Positions 47,614-60,887 of a DNA stretch of 64,000 nt are shown here, one piece after another; within the stretch, counting starts at the first letter, position 1; each line of letters starts with the position of its first letter. This DNA comes from Torreya grandis (lineage: Eukaryota; Streptophyta; Pinopsida; Cupressales; Taxaceae): contig JARHVA010008422.1 in assembly GCA_037957365.1 (NCBI GenBank), positions 62,501 through 126,500 on the forward strand, read 5' to 3'. Under the pieces are notes generated by a model. That model was not told where the DNA came from, did not search any database, and saw only the letters and a program-made list of their open reading frames with translations. A program made the translations under genes and the position numbers.

Positions 47614-48846
47614 TGTTTTAACCTTTTAGGGATTTACTATGTAAATCTTAAGCTAGATTACAGGGATAGGTCTATTACTAATTTAGAATAAAATTGAAAT
47701 TTATTTATTCTATGGAGCTTTCCAAAAATATTAAATTCAAGGAGAAAGGGGACTTATCTGGATGTCCATAGAGTTTTTTGAGGATCTAAGTACTAGACAT
47801 GGCTGAGTAGACATAGAGGAATCTTTCATCTATTGACTATTTTTTGAGATCTAGCTCTAGATAGTAGTTCTCCTTTAAGGATAGTAGTGCCATGTGGTGC
47901 TAATGTCCAATTCTAGCATTGGTATCCTTCTTGTAGTTACTATCTATAACTTTTAGGGAAGTTGTGGGAGATCCTAAAGTCTTTTAGGTGATTTTATAAC
48001 TCATGGGGTCTTGTCTATGTTACTATTTTGGTTGATTCTTCTTCAAAATCCTAATGAATACCTACACACATGAAATAATGAACTAATAAAATGCAAAATG
48101 AAAGGAAAAAATGTGTTGTGGGATGTTACAATCACATAGATCAGAACCCATATTGTCTTGGCCTTTACCTACATTAACCCCAATGTTAGGGGTCTTAGAT
48201 CGCATGTAGTTCTCCCTTAGGGAATGTGAGCCATCAACTTTCATGGTATGTTATAATGAATTTTGCTTGGGACCTTTTTTGATCAAGCATGCAAATTTCT
48301 AAGTGTGAAATTTGAGTAGTATGCATAGTATTTGAGTCATACTATTGGTTGATTTTATGTAAATAAGTGCTAAAATAGTAAGTGCTAGATGTAAAATGCA
48401 TGGTAGGCTCTTTATATAGTAGAATATTTGTTTAGAATATAACAACTTGTTCATTGGCCAAAAATTCATGAAAATGATTTAAAAAATATAAGAGAAGGGT
48501 CATAGAGGGGCCAAGACTTAAACATAGGTGAAGGGGCCCATCGAAAACTGAAGCCAAAAGTTGATAGTAGCATCATATGGTGATACTATCCTAACAGTGG
48601 TGATAATGTCCTAAGGCTCAAAATTGATCAAAATTTAGGGATGATAGGCTAGGGACCCTTGAGACTAGAAAAAGGTGATTTATGACTACTGGGGGTGTAG
48701 ACAAGAGGGAAAGTAAGACATAAGAAAGATAAAAAGACTCAAGATGACCATGCGAACAAGGAATATAACCATCATTAATAAATTTGTGTGAAAGTGCAAA
48801 AAAAGACATAATACCTATGGTTTTTGACCTAATTATGGTGTTTACG
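47614..48846 (-). repeat. element E 5' LTR (right)
   Basis: 1233 bp, partner of 38659-39891. It ends tgtttacg, where the other copy has tgtttaca. The minus ORF 48618-48869 is an LTR shadow. Confidence 0.85.
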
Positions 48847-48849
48847 TCA

Positions 48850-49620
48850 ACAAACTTTAAAAAGAACAAACAATTTTAAATGTGCATATTGTTTATATTC
48901 TTTTTGGTACCTTTCCATATTTCAATAAAGGTAACCTCACCTACTATTTATGAGTGTCTTCATCCCACTTATTGTTGACCATAATATTCATCATTTTACC
49001 ACCATATAAAAATGTAAAACTTGTCCTACCATAGATTGACAATCATGTCAATGTTAGATAAAGGAAAATCATATTTTTGAAATGTCGTATTGATGTAGTG
49101 GAAGTATATACTCACTCAAATACATGTTAGTTTATTAATTATAGGAATGTTGTTATATATTCATTCAGAGTAGTAATTTGGTCATATAAACCTAACATCA
49201 AAGATATATTATATTTCTTATTTTATGAGAAGGCCCCACTTTGGATGCATATTTCTTAGTTTTTGTTTGAATTGTTTAGCATCTTCATGTACAATAAGGT
49301 GGTGCACCACAAGGGATATATCCATTCCATCAATATTTGTATATGACCAAGAAAATATGTCTTAAATGATTTTTAAGAGGTAAATAAAAAATTCTTGTTC
49401 ATTAGGACTGAGAGTACCTCCAAGTTTAGCGATCTTAGGATTATCATTTGTTTTAATGTTTACATCGATAGTTTCCTCAAAAAAATACTTAGATCCATCA
49501 TGTAACTATTTAAGTTTAGGGGGAGGTTGCATTCTATGTCTGTTAGTGCCTCAAAAATATTTTCACCAATATACTTATATTTATTTTATTCATTTTTATT
49601 TTTTTGACTCGATAACACGT
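48850..49620 (-). pseudogene. Ty3/gypsy reverse transcriptase N-terminal fragment
   Basis: Read from 49450 downwards: NPKIAKLGGTLSPNEQEFFI, then DIFSWSYTNIDGMDISLVVH (49360-49301), then EDAKQFKQKLRNMHPKWG. These are the DVFAWSYxDMPGxxPxxxxHxL and KxxRxxxPE parts that precede the RT palm in Athila/Tat-like elements. FPLSNIDMIVN in a shifted frame (about 48990) follows. The catalytic YxDD part is absent because the sequence runs into E's LTR. This is the remnant of another minus-strand element that E's right end abuts. Confidence 0.65.
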
Positions 49621-50350
49621 CAAAGAGGTTTTTAATAAGCGACTTTAATTTTTTAATTTTTTGTTTCTTTTGATTTTTATATTTATTTTGACTAAGGGAC
49701 TCTTCCTGATTCATCATTTTGAAAGAAATAAATTGTTATGTTATCATTTTGTTCCTAATGGATAAGTTCATGGTATCAGAGGTCAAGGTTAATGATGAGG
49801 ATAATGGTTTCATTTAAAAAACTAGTGGAAAAATATCTTCATAAAGACCATAAGAGGGCCATAGTTAAATGTAATAAGATTATTCCTCTAAGATCATTAA
49901 AGTGTTATTGAAATCCTCATACTAATCACTAGGGTTTTTTATTTGATTATGTGATATACTTGATCTTCCTAAACATGTATAGGTTCTTAGATCCCCTGTT
50001 CATGAAGGCCTAGTCATTTTCATTTGTAGTTCATGATTTGACACATCTTGTTTGAAATAGGAGACTCATGAATTTGAGTACAAGATGTTAAGTCATTATC
50101 ATATATCTAGGATTTATTATAGCTTTCAATTTTATCATCTACAAGGAATCTTAATTTGATAAAAGTGGTTATGACAAACTGATAGTAAATCACTTTTATC
50201 TTCTTGTTCATGATGGGCCTACCATGGATTCGAGGAGAAATGGGGATTTTAGCTAGATGTAAGAAATTTTGGATTTAATATTCTCCATAACCTTTATCAA
50301 GGATATTGAAACAATATTTAGAAGGTGGAGTTTTAGATGTAGATGAGAGG
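49621..50350. other. unassigned sequence upstream of the RT fragment
   Basis: Possibly protease-side sequence of the same minus-strand element. No motif convincing enough to call. Confidence 0.35.
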
Positions 50351-50654
50351 TGTTGAGGTCAACATACCCTCATTTTTGAAAAATGGGGACCCTTGTGTCA
50401 AATTATTGAAATTTGTACCTTGAAATTGAAAATTCACTTGATTAGAATGTCACTAACGTGCTTGCACATTATTTTTATTTAAATATCATCCATTGAAACA
50501 CTTTAATTTCACTTAAAGCATCATTTGTCAATTTATAAAGACCATGAACATGTTGCAGAGACCCTCTGTGGTACCAAGAGTGCTTAGAGTAAGTATGGAA
50601 GTGCATGGTATTCAGCTGGTCCTTCATTGTGTCCATCTAGACATTCTAGTCTAA

Positions 50655-51640
50655 TGGTAGAAAATATGAATAGATAATTTGTTGAAGTCATATTTCACAT
50701 GTATAGATGAGTCAAGGAAAATTGGTCATATGGGTTTGTTCACCTTTATGACAAAAACATATGCACCAAATTTTAGCTCATATATCAAAGCACAAAAAAA
50801 ATTATGGAGATCCAAAATTGGCCTCTAAACCAAATTATGTTGTTTTTCCATAGCCAATTTTGTAGGGTCTAAATAAAGTCGAGTGAGCATATTGGTACAG
50901 TCATATCTCACACGTGTAGAAGTTTCAAGAAAAATGGTCAAATGGGTTTTTTCATCTTCATACCAAGATTATATGTATTAATTTTTAGCTCATGTTATGA
51001 AGTTTATAAGGAGATAAAAATGTGCAAAGTTTCCCTCCAAAGCATTTTTGACTATTTTTTCTAGGTCTAAATTAAACCGAGTAGACATCTTGAAGGTGAT
51101 ATATATCACAAGTGATATAGTTTTAGGAAAAATGGTCAAATAGGTTTTTTAATATTTATATCATGATCATATGATCCAATTTTTATTTCATTTGATAAAG
51201 TGAAAAAGGAGATACAAACATGCAAATTTTCCCTACAAAGCATTTTTGACTATGTTTTCTAGGTCCAAATTGAGCTGAGTAGACATCTTGAAGGTGATAT
51301 ATCTCACAAGTGATATAGTTTCAAGAGAAATGATAAAATGTGTTTTTTCATATTCATACCAAGATCATAGCCACCAATTTTTATCTCATTTTAAAAAGTA
51401 AAAAAGGATATAAAAACATTCAAAGTTGACCTCCAAAGCATTTTTGACTATGTTTTCTAGGTCCAAATTAAGCCAAGTAGACATATTCAAGGTGGTATAT
51501 CTCACAAGTTCTATAATTTCAAGGAAAATTTTCAAATATGTTTTCTCATCATCATACCAAGATCATGTGTACCAATTTTCAGCTCAAGTAATGAAGTGAG
51601 ATGAAATATATGCATGTTCAAAATTAGCTCTACAGAGTAA
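50655..51640. repeat. 198-bp tandem repeats in F LTR 1
   Basis: agcatttttgacta occurs at 51041, 51239 and 51437, exactly 198 bp apart. Each is preceded by aaaaggagatacaaa-like sequence and followed by ttttctaggtc(c)aaatt and atatctcacaag. About 4-5 units, the outer ones diverged. Confidence 0.85.
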
Positions 51641-52936
51641 ACTGACCAAATTTTCATAGTCATTTTTGACCCTGAGAGGCATGAGGACGTCATAAAAAAT
51701 CACATGGAGCATTAAAATTCTAAATTTTATAAGTATACTTAGAAATATCTTAGGACCAGTGGATTTAATAGGTTTACTCTTTTCAGTATCAAGTCCATTT
51801 ACTGTAATTTTGGTGCCTCTGTGACCTTTGAGCTTTAAGATACAAAATTGCAAAGTTGGCCAAAAAATAGAAGACATTTTCATGGACATAAAATTTAAGC
51901 CTAGGTAAAAAATAATATGAGATTAAATTTGATAGTCTATAGGATGTCAAATACGTTCTCATGGACGTCAAATGATGTTTGCACGAATGTCATTTTTGAG
52001 TTCTAGAATTAGCCGATGGATTCTAAATAAAGGGTCCCAACAATTTGATGGAAAGGATATGTAGCCTGTAAGATTTTCATTAATGAAATAGATAAATTAA
52101 AACCAATATTTTAATTGTTGTTCAATCTATATTTAATATATCTCTGGGTTGAAGTAGGTAAAAAAAGTAACCACTCAATGTAGGTACAATGTGGCTATGC
52201 AAGAATCAAAGATACAAAGATTTTGTCCTCATAAGGAGGCCAAGTGGAAGGGTTATTTAAGGATTTCAATAGATTTTAATTAAGGGGGGAGTTATTAGAA
52301 AAAAATTACTTTGTAAACTAGGAGCAGTTAATATAAGCAAGGAATTTTGCAAAGATTGTCTATTATTTGCTTATAAGAAGTGGTATATGGTTTCTATCTC
52401 AGTTGTCTAGTTTCACTTTCAAATTTGAATGGCCCTTATGGATTTTGGATATGTATCTTGAATTAATAGATACTAATTTATGTCACTGCTAGATTATTTG
52501 AAAGTTCTTAGGCTTATTTCATTTGTTTCACTTCTTTTGCATTCAAGCTAATTTTACTTGTAGGAGTGAATATTTAAAGTGAGTTTGGTTCTTATTTGTA
52601 TCATTTTATACCTTCATTTAAAGATTGTGTGATGTATGTTGTGATTTGATTTTAAGCTACTTCATTTCATATATTGGTTGAACGCATGTTCAGATGATAT
52701 GTGAACTTTGTCATAATGTTTGAAACAAGACCAAAAACATCTTTCTTTCTACCCTGCCCTTCTTTTTGCTTCTTTTCTTAACCTAGATCACCTTAGTTTA
52801 GCTTGTCATTATAAATATCCATCCTAAATTAATTCTTAATTTAGTTATTGATCATAATTCACTATTTTTTTCATAGTTATTGCATATTTTACATAGATCC
52901 ACTATTTTTCCACAGTGGTTCCCAACCACCACTTAA

Positions 52937-52944
52937 TATAAATA
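52937..52944 (+). promoter_or_regulatory. candidate TATA box, element F
   Basis: tataaata is conserved in copy 2 at 60129. It lies about 140 bp before the inferred LTR end, a plausible U3/R position. Confidence 0.4.
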
Positions 52945-53698
52945 TTGTGAAACAATCACTTGTTCTACTTCTATTCCATAAACATGTAACAAGATTGACA
53001 TAACCTAAAACTCATGCACCAAATTATCTAAATTATAAAATGAGAAGTGTTTCTTAACACTCTAAGTAGCTATGTTACACATTTAGGTATCAATAAGAGG
53101 AGTTTCATTGGTGCTAGAAGGAAGGCCCTCAACAAATCTTTATGATTTTATAAGATCTTTGCCAGTTTTAGTGTATTTTGATAAAAAAATCATTCTATTC
53201 TTTACATATTTATAGCTATTTTATCATAACTATGTAAAGGTTGGTGATCTTCATGGTTTTAGACTAACATTTGGGCTTATTTAGACAAAAATTGACATTA
53301 TTTGAATATATATGCTTAGTTATGATAAAGATAGATTTAGATCTATGAATCTAACTAATTTAAGGTTAGTAATAGATATTTTGATCAAATACTCATAAAT
53401 ACTTTGCAAATTTGAGTTTTTTTGGATTTGAACATGTAAAAATCATTCATACGAGTATATTTGGACACTTATTTAAGGTAACGTAGTTAAAGAGTATTGT
53501 TCTTTATATGAATCTTTTCAAAATTTACTTAATTTACAAATCTCATCATTCTTCTTTGTAAATATTGATTTGACACATCATATTTCAAATGGGATTCAAA
53601 GTCCTTAAGTTAGAATTACAAAAGTGAGACCAAGGTGAGCAAAAATCCTCAGGCTCTCAATCTACTTCATCAATTTAAGATATTCATGTATTCAAGGT

Positions 53699-55725
53699 AT
53701 GGCTTGGTTAGGTGGTTCTTCAATCAACGTGGCAGGTATAATTCATGATTATCTACCCAATTTTAGTACTAAAGTTGTCACAACTAAAGAACATGTTAGA
53801 AGTTTCAAAGATTCATTAAGATTATTAAATGTGACTCATGAAGATGTAACATGTAGACTATTTCCTTTTACTTTTAAAGATGTTATATATGAATGATTTC
53901 TCAATCTACCTGAAGACTACATTACTAGTTGGGATGATTTTAATAATGTTTTCATTGATCAATTTGGAAAAATCATTATTCCTTATTTCCTATATCATCT
54001 ATTCACCATAATTAAAAGAGATTCTAATGAGACCATAAAATCCGTGCACGCTAGGTTCCAAAGGAGGTTCAATAGAGCCATAACCCCTTACAAACCCAAT
54101 GAGGCTTTAGCCTTAGAAATTTATAAGGATGTTATAGATCCCATGACCTCCATATTCTTAAAAATATCTCTCCTAATTATAAATACATTGGCCTAGGCCT
54201 ACTCTAAATCTGTAACCATTAATGAACAAATGCAACCTCAAGGAAAAATGACATACTCCATCCCTAATACCAACCAAAATATATTTTTCTTGAATCAATC
54301 TCCAATCTAGAACTAATTACCATTGAGTCATCCATATCATAGCCAAGGATTAGGGTTACTAAATAACACTATTGATAGTCTTCATCTAAAAAATCATATA
54401 ACTCTAATGCCCATATCCAGTAGTAATGCTCCAATCTATGAGCTTGAGACCCTAAAGAATTTAATTGACTTAATACTAAAAATGGTCCATAAATTGAGCA
54501 ATAATTTTCTTCAATTACAGAAGTAAATGGGTAATAATGAGGGGAACTTTAGTATAAATTTCTCTTCTCAAGTGTTTAATAGACCTCCATCCATGATCCA
54601 TGATGAGTCATCTGAGGACATACAAATGAATTTTTATGATATAGATTTGGCTGATCATTACAATGTTTTTGAAACATCTCAATATGGAAGAGACACATAT
54701 GGAGTTGTGCCTAACTAAGATAATATTGTAGGTACATCTGAATCTTTAGAGACATCTTGATATTTAATGGTGGAATCATTTGGTTCCCCATTTGAATATG
54801 ACGATGAAGATGAGCCACTTGAATAAGTTGCATCTAAGATGACTTATATTCCTAAATATGTTAAAGAGGTTTTAATTGAAAACCAATAAAAATCATCATT
54901 GAGGCAAATACAAATGAATAAGAAGAGTTTTTATAGGTTGTTCAAGGATTTTCAATGGTGGATATAGATAAAGTACAAGATAATACTTCTTCAAAGGGTA
55001 GCCAAGAAGATAACCCAGGTAGATTCATTGCTGAAAATGGAGAATACTCCTGAAGAAGATGATCATTAGCAACAATCATACCATTATTTTTTGAATAAAA
55101 TCAAGGATCTTGAGATGGTGGATGATGGGATAGAATAACATATTGATGCTCCATTTGAGGATTACACCAATATTCTAAAGATTCAAGAAGACTATACCAT
55201 TCAAGAGACCCCAAGACAAGATGAGTTAGAACTTGGTTGGATAGAGGAGATGCATTTCCTTATCAAATATGAAGATGAAACAAGAATAATAGATTAGGAA
55301 TTATCATATGACTTCATTTAAAAAATAGAGGCATGGGACCAACATGTTTCTAATGGAAATATTCTAGATGAACATCATTTAGTTGATTAGGATAAAGATA
55401 CCTTTTGGGATGAATTGGAAGATTTTTATACAAAGATTGGTAGTCCACTTCCACCTCAAAATGAACCTAATGAAGACATCAGTATGAGGATGCAAGCTAA
55501 GATACCATTACTAAGTGAATATTATCTAAGCTAATATCTATCTATGTATGAAGTATAACTAGCACTTCTACTTGAAATTAAAAGGATTTGGGAGAAAAAT
55601 GATAGGGTTTTAGACTCATATATTTGATCCATGTACTTGAGAATGGATATGGGAGCCCAAGTCACACCATCTAAAAGATTGAGGTGTCCAAATACCCCTA
55701 TACATAGAAAACTGCCATAAGAAAT
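53699..55725 (+). pseudogene. gag of element F, copy 1
   Basis: The ATG at 53699 begins MAWLGGSSINVAGIIHDYLP. The gag core follows: EHVRSFKDSLRLLNVTHEDV, then SWDDFNNVFIDQFGK and ALALEIYKDVIDPMTS, matching Retrotrans_gag (RLFPFTFKD in place of the ALxWF region, W-xxF-xxxFxxxF). A Gln/Asn-rich linker (54240-54330) and an acidic C-terminal half (54720-55500) follow, then a basic end (TPSKRLRCPNTP, about 55666). About 675 codons with scattered stops, several TAG. No zinc knuckle, protease, RT or integrase follows. The same layout is kept in copy 2, so this gag-only interior is the element's real structure and not a local deletion. Confidence 0.65.
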
Positions 55726-56817
55726 CACTCAAGTTTCAAGATTCTATAGTAGACTAAATAATTTTCCATTTGATCTTGGAGGTAAGTATTTTATGAAGTT
55801 AGTATAGGGCTTAGATTAGTTTCTTTCATATTATTTCTTTCTTGTTTTTTTCCTTCTTGTCCTTTGTTTGTATATAATGCATACACATATTTGTTTGCCT
55901 TTTTTACTTTATTCATTGCTTTTAAATAAGCCCTTTTAGATATCCCTCAATTCAAGTTTCATCTAACTACTCAAGAGCTTCACAGTTTAGAAATGTAGAT
56001 ATGACTTCTCAACATTGGTTGATCATGGATTGTTAAAATATGATCTTGATGTTATAGTTTAGAGAAGCTAGCAAACACTGATGGATAAGTTAATTATTCC
56101 TTGAGATTTTAAACCTTGTTTTGATCTAATATTTGTTTTAATAAATATTGCACATGTAGGATGAAAGCTTAAACTATTAGGATACAATCATGCTTGCACT
56201 TAAAAAATATTAATTGCTTGGGATAATATTTACAACCAAGGGTGATTGTCTAAAAATCAAACACTTGAATAAATACCTAAACCTAGCTAACCTGGCTCCC
56301 AACCTTTGTTAGAAAGTCAAAAACGATCTAAAAAAATACAAAAATAAAATCTTATTGCAAATCAAAAGCTTTCCAAGAAAAGGTGATTCTAGTAATCTCC
56401 ACCAAGGTTATGGATGCTTAGTTGGCAGGGCAGTAAGGCTGTGAGTAGATCCAAAAGCATCTCTATCTAGGATATGAATAACTAGATGGTGTAGAGCTAT
56501 GCCCAAGCCTTACCTAAGCAAAAGATGGTTCTTAATGAGTATTCAAACAAGCTAAAAGTTAATGTTAATGATTAAAGTCATGAAACTAGAAGTTGTTCTC
56601 TAAATCCTTTGGCAATTAGTAAGTGGAATAAAATAACACACATAATATGAATGTATCTTGATGTTTGATCCTGATTCTGCACATGCAAGATTTTTTCTAA
56701 CCATGAATTGATCTTAATAATGATGCTTGATAAAATAAAATAAGTAGCTTAGTTATTTGTCTAAACTAAACTCTCTAAATTCTAACATATTTTTATGTTC
56801 CCCTAAAAGTCACTATT
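55726..56817 (+). other. non-coding 3' interior of element F, copy 1
   Basis: T-rich start (tttctttcttgttttttt). No pol motif. It matches 62910-63994. Confidence 0.55.
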
Positions 56818-57109
56818 TTTTGAGGTCAACATACCCCCATTTATAAAAATAATAATGACCCTTATATCAAATTGTACAAGTTTATACCTTGAATTGAAAA
56901 TTCACTAACATGTTTGCACATTATATTTATTTGAAGATTATCCATTGAAACACTTTAAATTCACTTAAAATGTCATTTGTCAATTTATAAACACCATGGA
57001 AATGTTGTATATACCCTATGGGGTGCAAATAGTGCTTAGAGTATGTAAGTGTATGGTATTTAGCTGGTCCCTCATTATGTCCATCTAGACATTTTGGTCT
57101 AATAGCAAA

Positions 57110-57887
57110 AAATTTGAATAGGCAATTTGATGAAGTCGTATTTCACACATGTGGATAAGTCAATAAAAATTGGTCATACATATTTTTTCACCTTTATTCC
57201 AAGAACATATGCACCAAATTTCAGCTCCTCTATCAAAGCGCATCAAAAGTCATTAAGATCCAAATAAAGCTAAGTGAGCATATTTTGTGTAGTCATATCT
57301 CATATGTGTAAAAGTTTTAGGAGAAATGGTCAAAGGAGTTTTTTCATATTCATACCAAGATCATATGTACCAATTTTAATCTAATACAATAAAATACATA
57401 AGGAGATACAAACATACAAAGTTTCCCTTCAAAGCATTTTTGACTATGTTTTCTAGGTCCAAATTGAGCCAAGTAGAGATCTTGAAGGTGTTATTTCTCG
57501 CAAATGTTGTAGTTTTAAGAGAAATTATCAAATGGGTTTTTTGTATTCATACTAAAATCATTTCACTAATTTTAAGCTCATGTGATGAATCACAAAAGGA
57601 GATATAAACATGAAAAGTTGACCTCCAAAGCATTTTTTATTATGTTTTCTAGGCCCAAATTAAGCCAAGTAGACATATTGAAGGTGATATATCTCACTAG
57701 TGCTATAGTTTTAAGAGAAATGGTCAAATGGGGTTTTTTATATTTAGACCAAGATCATATGTGCCAATTTTTAGCTCATGTGGTGAAGCATAGAAGGAGA
57801 TACAAATGTGTAAATTTTTCCTCCAAAGCATTTTTTACTATGTTTTCTAGGTCCAAATTTAGTTGAGTAGACATCTTAAAGGTACTA
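57110..57887. repeat. 198-bp tandem repeats in F LTR 2
   Basis: agcatttttgac-type landmarks at 57433, 57629 and 57827 (196 and 198 bp). The 94-residue ORF 57582-57866 is one such repeat read as a 66-residue period (KAFFIMFSRPKLS, then KAFFTMFSRSKFS). Confidence 0.85.
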
Positions 57888-59167
57888 TATCTAGAAGAAA
57901 CTCAAGAAGGGGGGACTCACAAAGTTTATTAAATGCAACACTAAACACAATGCCATGGTTACCTTAGACTTTATGGTAGCTTGGACAAAGTGGAAGGTCA
58001 CCATGTGAGGCATCAACATTAACATCTTAAAGGAGTTCATCAATGATGTCATAGGTATGTCCTATATAGGTACCAAAGAATTTAAGGACCAATCAAAGAA
58101 GTAAAAATCCCTGTAGTGGTTCTTCAAAATGAATGATTTCATGTAGATTAACAAGAAGGGTTTCCCATGGGCTGACCTCACATGTTACTAGCCTAATATC
58201 TACCATAAGATCATGTGTTACATGACTTTGAAAGGTAAGTATACTTGAATATTTTCACACCATTTCTTGATCTTAAATCACTTCAGTAGGTTTTAAATCA
58301 GTCTTCCATATCTCCTACTCAAGTCCCTAGAAGTACCATTCTTCTCCACCAAGTAACTGATACAAATCCCATTCTCCATTAAGGTCTAATACTCCTACTT
58401 GTTAAACATAATCATGCCCTTTTAGGTCAAAAGGTCTCCCCTAGGGGATCCTCTTCTAAGGAGGACTCCCTAATGGAGGACCCTACCAAGGGATACCATC
58501 TACCCTTTGAAGGCTCTACCAAAAATAGTTTAGGCTAGTCCCCCCTAATGATCACCCTCTCAAACTATTGTTTATCCCCAAGCTTAAACCCATTGAAATT
58601 GGAACACCTATGAATTTAGCTTGGAAAGGTAAGGACCTAGTAATGGAGGAGCTAGAAAAGCATAAATAATTACTAAAAATTTCAACTTGAGGGTATAGTA
58701 GGTAGGGTTTATCCTGGCTAAACTTATCTAAGATTGGAATGAACTTCATAGGGTGGCTGAGGCTACTATCCAAACCTTTATCTACTCTGCTCAACCCCCC
58801 AATCCCCTATTATGAAATTTCATTTACAAGTAGATAGAATGTCCCCTTAAATAAACTCCTTTACAGGTAAAAGGTAAAAAGCAACCCATAATGATCTTCC
58901 TTAGGGAAGTGAAAGAAGGCCTAAAAAACCGTAATTGGCCTAAAGTATCAAAAGACAAAGCTACCATCCTGGTGAAGGACACTAATATTGTTGATGATCC
59001 TCAAGAGGGACCTTCCTCCTAGTTCTATTATAGTTTTTTGCTTTTTGTTTTTGTTCTAAATACTCATTTTCTAGTTTTTGTACTATCAACCATGGTTGGC
59101 TTGTTAATTTTTTCATAATTCACTCTCATGGTTCTAGGTACCTATAGAACCTAAATTTTATTGTATC
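57888..59167 (+). pseudogene. foreign coding-like block inside F LTR 2
   Basis: Plus-strand coding character without a family match: HNAMVTLDFMVAWTKWKVTM (about 57950), then KEFINDVIGMSYIGTKEFKD, FPWADLTCY and KIMCYMTLKGKYT (to about 58247), then LPYLLLKSLEVPFFSTKQ-like sequence near 58310 (with a stop). These read like a retroelement-associated ORF of unknown function. It is absent from LTR 1, so it was inserted or swapped in. No termini or target duplications identified. The minus ORF 58552-58794 is a shadow. Confidence 0.4.
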
Positions 59168-59204
59168 AATATATATATATATATATATATACATATATAC
59201 ATAT

Positions 59205-59235
<31 letters not shown>

Positions 59236-59248
59236 CATATATACATAC

Positions 59249-59285
<37 letters not shown>

Positions 59286-59296
59286 TATACATATAC

Positions 59297-59328
<32 letters not shown>

Positions 59329-59330
59329 GT
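59168..59330. repeat. (AT)n/(ATAC)n low-complexity tract
   Basis: Alternating AT with acat and gtat interruptions, strongly self-complementary. It sits exactly at the right junction of the foreign block. The minus ORF 59126-59362 is an artefact of it. Confidence 0.95.
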
Positions 59331-60887
59331 TCATGTTTAAGTAGGTAAGAAAAAGTAACCACTCAATGTGGGTACATCGTGGCTCTACTAAAATGAAAGA
59401 AATGAGGATTTTATCATCATAAGGAGGCCAAGTGGAAGGGTTATTTAAGGGTTTTAGTATATTTTAAATAATTGGGGGAGTTTTTATAAAAAAGTAATTT
59501 ATAAACTAGGAGCAGTTAATATAAGTAAGGAATTCTACAAAGATTATCTAGTATTTGCTTGTAGAAAGTGCTATATGGTTTATCTCTTAGTTGTCTAGTT
59601 TCACTTTCATATTTGAATGGATCCTATGGATTTTGGATGTGTATCTTGGATTCATAGTTGCTAATTTGTGCCACTGCTATAGTAGTTAAAATTTCTTATG
59701 ATTATTTCATTTGTTGAACTTTTTTTGCATTCAAGATAATGTTGTTTGCTTGCAGGAGTGAATCTTTAAAGTGAGTCTGGTTCTTATTTACATCATTTCA
59801 TACCTTCCTTTAAAGCTTGACTAATGTATGTTGTGATTTTTTCTTAATCTAATTCATTTCATAAATTGGTTGAAAACATGTTCAGATGATATGTGAACTT
59901 TATCATAATGTTGAAACAAGACCAACAACATCTTTCTTTTTTCCCTACCCTTCCTTTTGCTTCCTTTTTTAAACCTAGATCACCTTATTTTATCTTTTCA
60001 TTGTAAATATCTATATTAAATTAATTCTTAATTTATTTCTTGATCATAATTCACTGTTCTTTGCATAGTTACTACATATTCTACATAGATATGTTATTTG
60101 GCCATGATGACTCCCAACTACCACTTAATATAAATATTGTGAAACAATCATTTGTTATGCCTCTATTCCATACTTATAGAAAGTCACAACTCATGCACTA
60201 CATTCTCTAAATTCTAAAATGAGAAGTGTTTCTTTACACTCTAGGCACTTATGGTACACATTTAGGCGTCAATAGGAGGAGCTTCACTGGTACTATAAGA
60301 AGGACTGTCAACAAATATTTGTGAGTTTGTAGGATATTTTGTAGTTTTAGTGTATTTTGATCAAAGATCACTCTATTCTTTGCATATTTATAGATATTTT
60401 AGCATAATTATGTAAAGGTTGGTGATCTTCATAGTTTTAGACCAGTCTTTGGACTTATTTAGACAAATATTGATATTATTTAAATAAATATGCTTAGTTG
60501 TGATAAAAATAGATTTAGATATATGTATCTAACTAGTTAGAGGTTATTAAAAGTTATTTCTTATCAAATATTCATAAATACTTTGCAAGTTTGAGTTTAT
60601 TTAGACCTGAATGTGTAAATATCATTCATACTAGTGTATTTACACACTTCTTTGAGTTAATATAGTTAAAGAGTGTTATCCTTTATTGTTATTTATATGA
60701 ATCTTTACAAAATTTTCTTAATGTGCAAATATAATCATTATTCTTTGTAAAGATTAATTTGACACATCATATTTCAAACATGATTTAAAGTCCTTAAACT
60801 AGAATTACAAAAGCAAAATCGAGGTGAGTCAAAATCTTCAGGCTCACAATCTACTTCATTAGTTCAGGATACTCACGTATTCAATAT

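Larger units (their letters stand above)
50351..53081 (+). repeat. element F LTR-like segment 1
   Basis: It contains the 198-bp repeat array (50655-51640), a unique stretch 51640-52146 that is missing from copy 2, a conserved stretch from 52147 (agtaaccactcaatgt), and TATA-like tataaata at 52937. The end at ttacaca is followed by ttaggtatcaataagagg. Confidence 0.5.
56818..60260 (+). repeat. element F LTR-like segment 2
   Basis: Co-linear with segment 1 at 56818-57887 and 59335-60260. Instead of 51496-52146 it holds a different block (57888-59330). TATA-like tataaata at 60129. It ends ggtacaca and is followed by tttaggcgtcaataggagga. Confidence 0.5.

Noticed and set aside
57582..57866. 94-residue plus-strand ORF as a gene
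   Set aside because: It is an open reading of the 198-bp tandem repeat in an LTR, without start context or matching open frame in LTR 1.
59126..59362. 78-residue Tyr-Ile-rich minus-strand ORF
   Set aside because: Translation of the (AT)n tract, no protein character.
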